A stretch of DNA of 7,954 bases, from assembly GCA_913054205.1 (NCBI GenBank), contig CAJXJM010000102.1:1-7954 (forward strand). The letters are read 5' to 3'. The notes under the pieces were generated by a model. The model was not told the DNA's origin. It saw only the letters and a program-made list of their open reading frames with translations, and ran no database searches. The first letter of the stretch is position 1. Each line of letters begins with the position of its first letter. Source of the stretch: an uncultured Rhodospirillaceae bacterium. GTDB lineage: Bacteria > Pseudomonadota > Alphaproteobacteria > Rhodospirillales > UBA2165. The position numbers and the translations under genes were made by a program. Positions 5,931 through 7,954 of this stretch are shown here, piece by piece.

Positions 5931-7433
5931 CTAGTTTTCGTAGTGGTTTTTCACCAACCGATCGAGCAGGCGCACGCCAAAAGCGGTGGCACCTTCCGGT
6001 ACGACCGACTTATCTGTATCTGTCCATACGACCGCGGCAATGTCCAAATGCGCCCAGGGCGTATTACCGACATAGCGCTGCAGAAATTGAGCGGCCGTGA
6101 TACTGCCGCCAAGCCGCCCGGCAAGATTTTTCATATCGGCAATTTTCGAGTCGATCATTTTGTCATAAGCCTCGCTCAGCGGCATTCGCCATAAAGTCTC
6201 ATCAACTTCAGCACCGGCCTGGGCCAGGCGCTCTGCCAATTGATCATTGTTTGAAAATAAGCCGGCATTGTGATGAGCGAGCGCCACCATTATCGCACCG
6301 GTCAGGGTCGCCAGATTGACCATAAATTTCGGCTTGAATCGCTGATGGGTGTAATACAACGTATCGGCCAGCACCAACCGCCCTTCGGCATCCGTATCCA
6401 AGATTTCAATGGTCTGCCCGGACATTGAGGTAACAATATCACCGGGGCGCTGCGCATTGCCGTCCGGCATATTCTCCACCAAGCCGATGACACCAACAAC
6501 ATTGACTTGGGCTTTTCGTCCCGCCAATGCCTTCATTAGGCCAATCACCACGCCGGACCCGCCCATATCGCATTTCAATTCATCCAAGCCTTCCCTTGGC
6601 TTTATTGAAATACCACCGGTATCGAAGGTTACGCCTTTGCCGACAAAAGCTATTGGCTGTGCCGCTTTGCCTTTACCTTTTGGTCCGCCATTCCATTGCA
6701 TAACAACGAGCTTAGATTCGCGGGCACTGCCCTGGCCAACACCGAGCAACGCCCCCATGCCGAGCCGCTTCATCTGCGCCTCACCAAAAATCTGCACTTT
6801 GACACCAATTTTTTCGAGCGTTTTTGCCTGCTTCGCCAAAGTATCCGGATAAATCACATTGCCCGGTTCTGAAACCAAATCACGGGTCAAAAATACACCG
6901 TCCGCAACTTTTCCGAGGCTGGCATATTTTTTCCGGGCATTGGTAAATCCGGAACATTGCAGCGTCAGTGATTTGATACTTGGCTTGTCGGCGGGCTTCA
7001 GCTTGGTCTTATATTTGTCAAATCGATATGAACGAAGGTTCGCGCCATAAGCGATTTCTGTCGCGATATCAGCAGCGGTCAATTTGGCGTCAGTGACCGC
7101 ATCAACGGCCACGGTGACACTGCCTTTTTTAGCCTGCTTGGTGCCGGCATAAATTCGTCCGCCAAGGCGTTGCATTTCCAATTCAGTGACGTCACCCGGC
7201 TTGCCGAGGCCGACAATCATCACCTCGTCCAATTTGGTGCCGGCCAGCGCCATAACATTTAGTGACTGGCCCTTCTTACCCTCAAAATCACTGGCACGAA
7301 TGGCCCGGTTAAGCGCCCCACCGGCCTTTTTATCGAGTTTAGCTGCAGAGGCGGAAAGCTTGCTTCCCATACTGGCGCTGACGACGACAACTCCCGTCGC
7401 CGGTAAACCTGGTTTGGCAAAGGTAATTTTCAT
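5931..7433 (-). CDS. pepA: Leucyl (cytosol) aminopeptidase, M17 family
   Basis: This 500-residue cytoplasmic enzyme removes N-terminal residues, preferably leucine, from peptides; family members form hexamers with two metal ions per active site. The N-terminal domain (about 1-170) is weakly conserved. The catalytic domain shows metal ligands K266 and D271 in GKGVTFDTGG, D289 in KCDMGGSG, and D348 and E350 in DTDAEGRL, with catalytic K278 (SIKP) and R352. All are offset by four from E. coli PepA (503 aa), so the enzyme is complete and likely active. The family signature NTDAEGRL reads DTDAEGRL here; the changed first residue is not a metal ligand. The start is the ATG ending at 7433, with GAGGG four bases upstream; a TTG at 7466 would add 11 residues without support. 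Some family members, such as E. coli PepA, also bind DNA; whether this one does is unknown. An operator-like palindrome lies just upstream. Confidence 0.96.
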   Translation of the reverse strand: MKITFAKPGLPATGVVVVSASMGSKLSASAAKLDKKAGGALNRAIRASDFEGKKGQSLNVMALAGTKLDEVMIVGLGKPGDVTELEMQRLGGRIYAGTKQAKKGSVTVAVDAVTDAKLTAADIATEIAYGANLRSYRFDKYKTKLKPADKPSIKSLTLQCSGFTNARKKYASLGKVADGVFLTRDLVSEPGNVIYPDTLAKQAKTLEKIGVKVQIFGEAQMKRLGMGALLGVGQGSARESKLVVMQWNGGPKGKGKAAQPIAFVGKGVTFDTGGISIKPREGLDELKCDMGGSGVVIGLMKALAGRKAQVNVVGVIGLVENMPDGNAQRPGDIVTSMSGQTIEILDTDAEGRLVLADTLYYTHQRFKPKFMVNLATLTGAIMVALAHHNAGLFSNNDQLAERLAQAGAEVDETLWRMPLSEAYDKMIDSKIADMKNLAGRLGGSITAAQFLQRYVGNTPWAHLDIAAVVWTDTDKSVVPEGATAFGVRLLDRLVKNHYEN

Positions 7434-7437
7434 GAGA

Positions 7438-7442
7438 CCCTC
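7438..7442 (-). promoter_or_regulatory. Shine-Dalgarno GAGGG fixing the pepA start
   Basis: On the minus strand GAGGG stands four bases from the ATG at 7433. It supports the 500-residue pepA product over the reading from TTG at 7466. Confidence 0.65.
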
Positions 7443-7460
7443 GTTAAGAAATTTTGTTCC

Positions 7461-7505
7461 CGACAAATGTTACGCTAAATCTAGATTTACTCTCGACAAA
7501 TGATA
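7461..7505. repeat. 14-bp perfect palindrome flanked by direct repeats, operator-like
   Basis: TAAATCTAGATTTA at 7476-7489 is a perfect 14-bp palindrome. It is flanked by direct copies CGACAAATGTTA (7461-7472) and CGACAAATGATA (7494-7505), which match at 11 of 12 bases and start 33 bp apart, about three helical turns. The element lies between a possible promoter and the pepA start codon, where a repressor site would be expected. What binds it cannot be read from the sequence. Confidence 0.45.
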
Positions 7506-7513
7506 GCACTAAT

Positions 7514-7542
7514 AATTTATCCTACATCAAAATGCTCTTCAA
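7514..7542 (-). promoter_or_regulatory. Sigma-70-like promoter candidate for pepA
   Basis: On the minus strand TTGAAG (7542-7537) is followed by a 17-base spacer and TAAATT (7519-7514). Each hexamer matches the consensus at four of six bases. Transcription would begin near 7507 and run through the palindrome and repeats into pepA. A second possible -10, TATCAT (7505-7500), has TTGATG upstream but at a poor 19-base spacing. Confidence 0.3.
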
Positions 7543-7556
7543 ACTTCCAGCAATTC

Positions 7557-7954
7557 CTAACCGCGCATCCTGTATCGGCGATCCAGTGGGCGCCAGTCGG
7601 GCAAATCATCGAACGGTACCTCGATCACAACCGGTCCATCCGCGGCGAAGGCTTTTCGCAAAGCGACCCGCAGTTCCTCAGGCGTAGAGGCGCGGAGCCC
7701 CATGGCGCCGAAGGATTCGGCAAATTTGACAAAATCCGGGTTCGCTAAATCCCAACCGATTAACCGCCCGCCGAAATCCATTGTCTGGTTCTTCTTCACG
7801 TTACCGAAGGCGTCGTTATTGAACACAATCGTGACCAAGTTGATGTCGTGGCGGACAGCAGTGGACAGTTTGTTGCTGGCAAACATGAAGCCGCCATCGC
7901 CGAGGACGTGCCCCGGGTTCTGATATTCTGTCTCATTCATAACTCCTATACGGT
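7557..7954 (-). CDS. TPP-dependent acetolactate-synthase-like enzyme, C-terminal part only
   Basis: The visible 127 residues from the ATG at 7940 are the C-terminal thiamine-diphosphate domain of the acetolactate synthase/pyruvate decarboxylase superfamily. The cofactor motif is present: GDG at 14-16 and, 24 residues later, NN at 41-42 (VTIVFNND), followed by AFGNVKKNQ. VVIEVPFDD near the end is also typical. The usual enzyme is about 550 residues, so most of the protein would lie beyond the window. The frame stays open to the edge (RIGV before the methionine). However, the residues just before GDG do not show the G-Y/F-x-x-P-x-A-x-G-A-K and NPD-x-x-V pattern expected there, and AGGAG stands only two bases from the ATG. 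The gene may be 5' truncated or rearranged. Substrate is not determinable. It lies 123 bp upstream of pepA. Confidence 0.75.
   Translation of the reverse strand, partial: RIGVMNETEYQNPGHVLGDGGFMFASNKLSTAVRHDINLVTIVFNNDAFGNVKKNQTMDFGGRLIGWDLANPDFVKFAESFGAMGLRASTPEELRVALRKAFAADGPVVIEVPFDDLPDWRPLDRRYRMRG

Noticed and set aside
5850..6194. 114-codon plus-strand ORF across the pepA 3' end
   Set aside because: It is mostly antisense to the conserved C-terminal part of pepA and has no recognisable domain.
6409..6852. 147-codon plus-strand ORF opposite pepA
   Set aside because: It lies wholly antisense to the well-supported pepA gene, has a proline-rich composition typical of a shadow frame, and matches no family I know.

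Overview
The window looks like a chromosomal segment of an alphaproteobacterium with moderate GC content. The order lptC-lptA-lptB-rpoN-(gap)-ptsN is the classic proteobacterial LPS-export / sigma-54 / nitrogen-PTS cluster. The form of LptA (two OstA-like blocks and a basic RVRG-type tail) and the extended N-terminus of LptB suggest Alphaproteobacteria rather than Gammaproteobacteria. I cannot name the genus from sequence alone.

Left block (1-4709, + strand): the last codons of lptC overlap the lptA start (ATGA). LptA follows, then a 153-bp gap, then lptB, and rpoN only 12 bp after lptB. Together LptC, LptA and LptB are parts of the machine that moves lipopolysaccharide from the inner to the outer membrane. 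After rpoN, where hpf (ribosome hibernation factor) usually sits, there is a 459-bp AT-rich stretch with no recognisable hpf. It holds a weak promoter candidate, two hairpins and one doubtful 49-codon ORF that overlaps the ptsN start. Then come ptsN (EIIA-Ntr) and a 55-codon unknown ORF with a strong Shine-Dalgarno and a TTG start.

Right block (4797-7954, - strand, converging on the left block): a zinc-dependent acyl-amino-acid deacylase of the succinylglutamate desuccinylase/aspartoacylase family, most like DoeB. Upstream of it is pepA (leucyl/cytosol aminopeptidase, complete, all metal ligands present). The window ends in the C-terminal TPP-binding domain of an acetolactate-synthase-like enzyme that may be 5'-damaged. 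The gap before pepA carries a perfect 14-bp palindrome flanked by direct repeats, which looks like an operator. For both the deacylase and pepA, start codons inside the longest ORF are preceded by strong Shine-Dalgarno sequences, and those starts are used here.

I see no phage genes, insertion sequences, CRISPR arrays, tRNAs or rRNAs. The segment is mostly ordinary housekeeping. The points worth a second look are the missing hpf, the two small ORFs around ptsN, the pepA operator-like element and the odd N-terminal part of the TPP enzyme.
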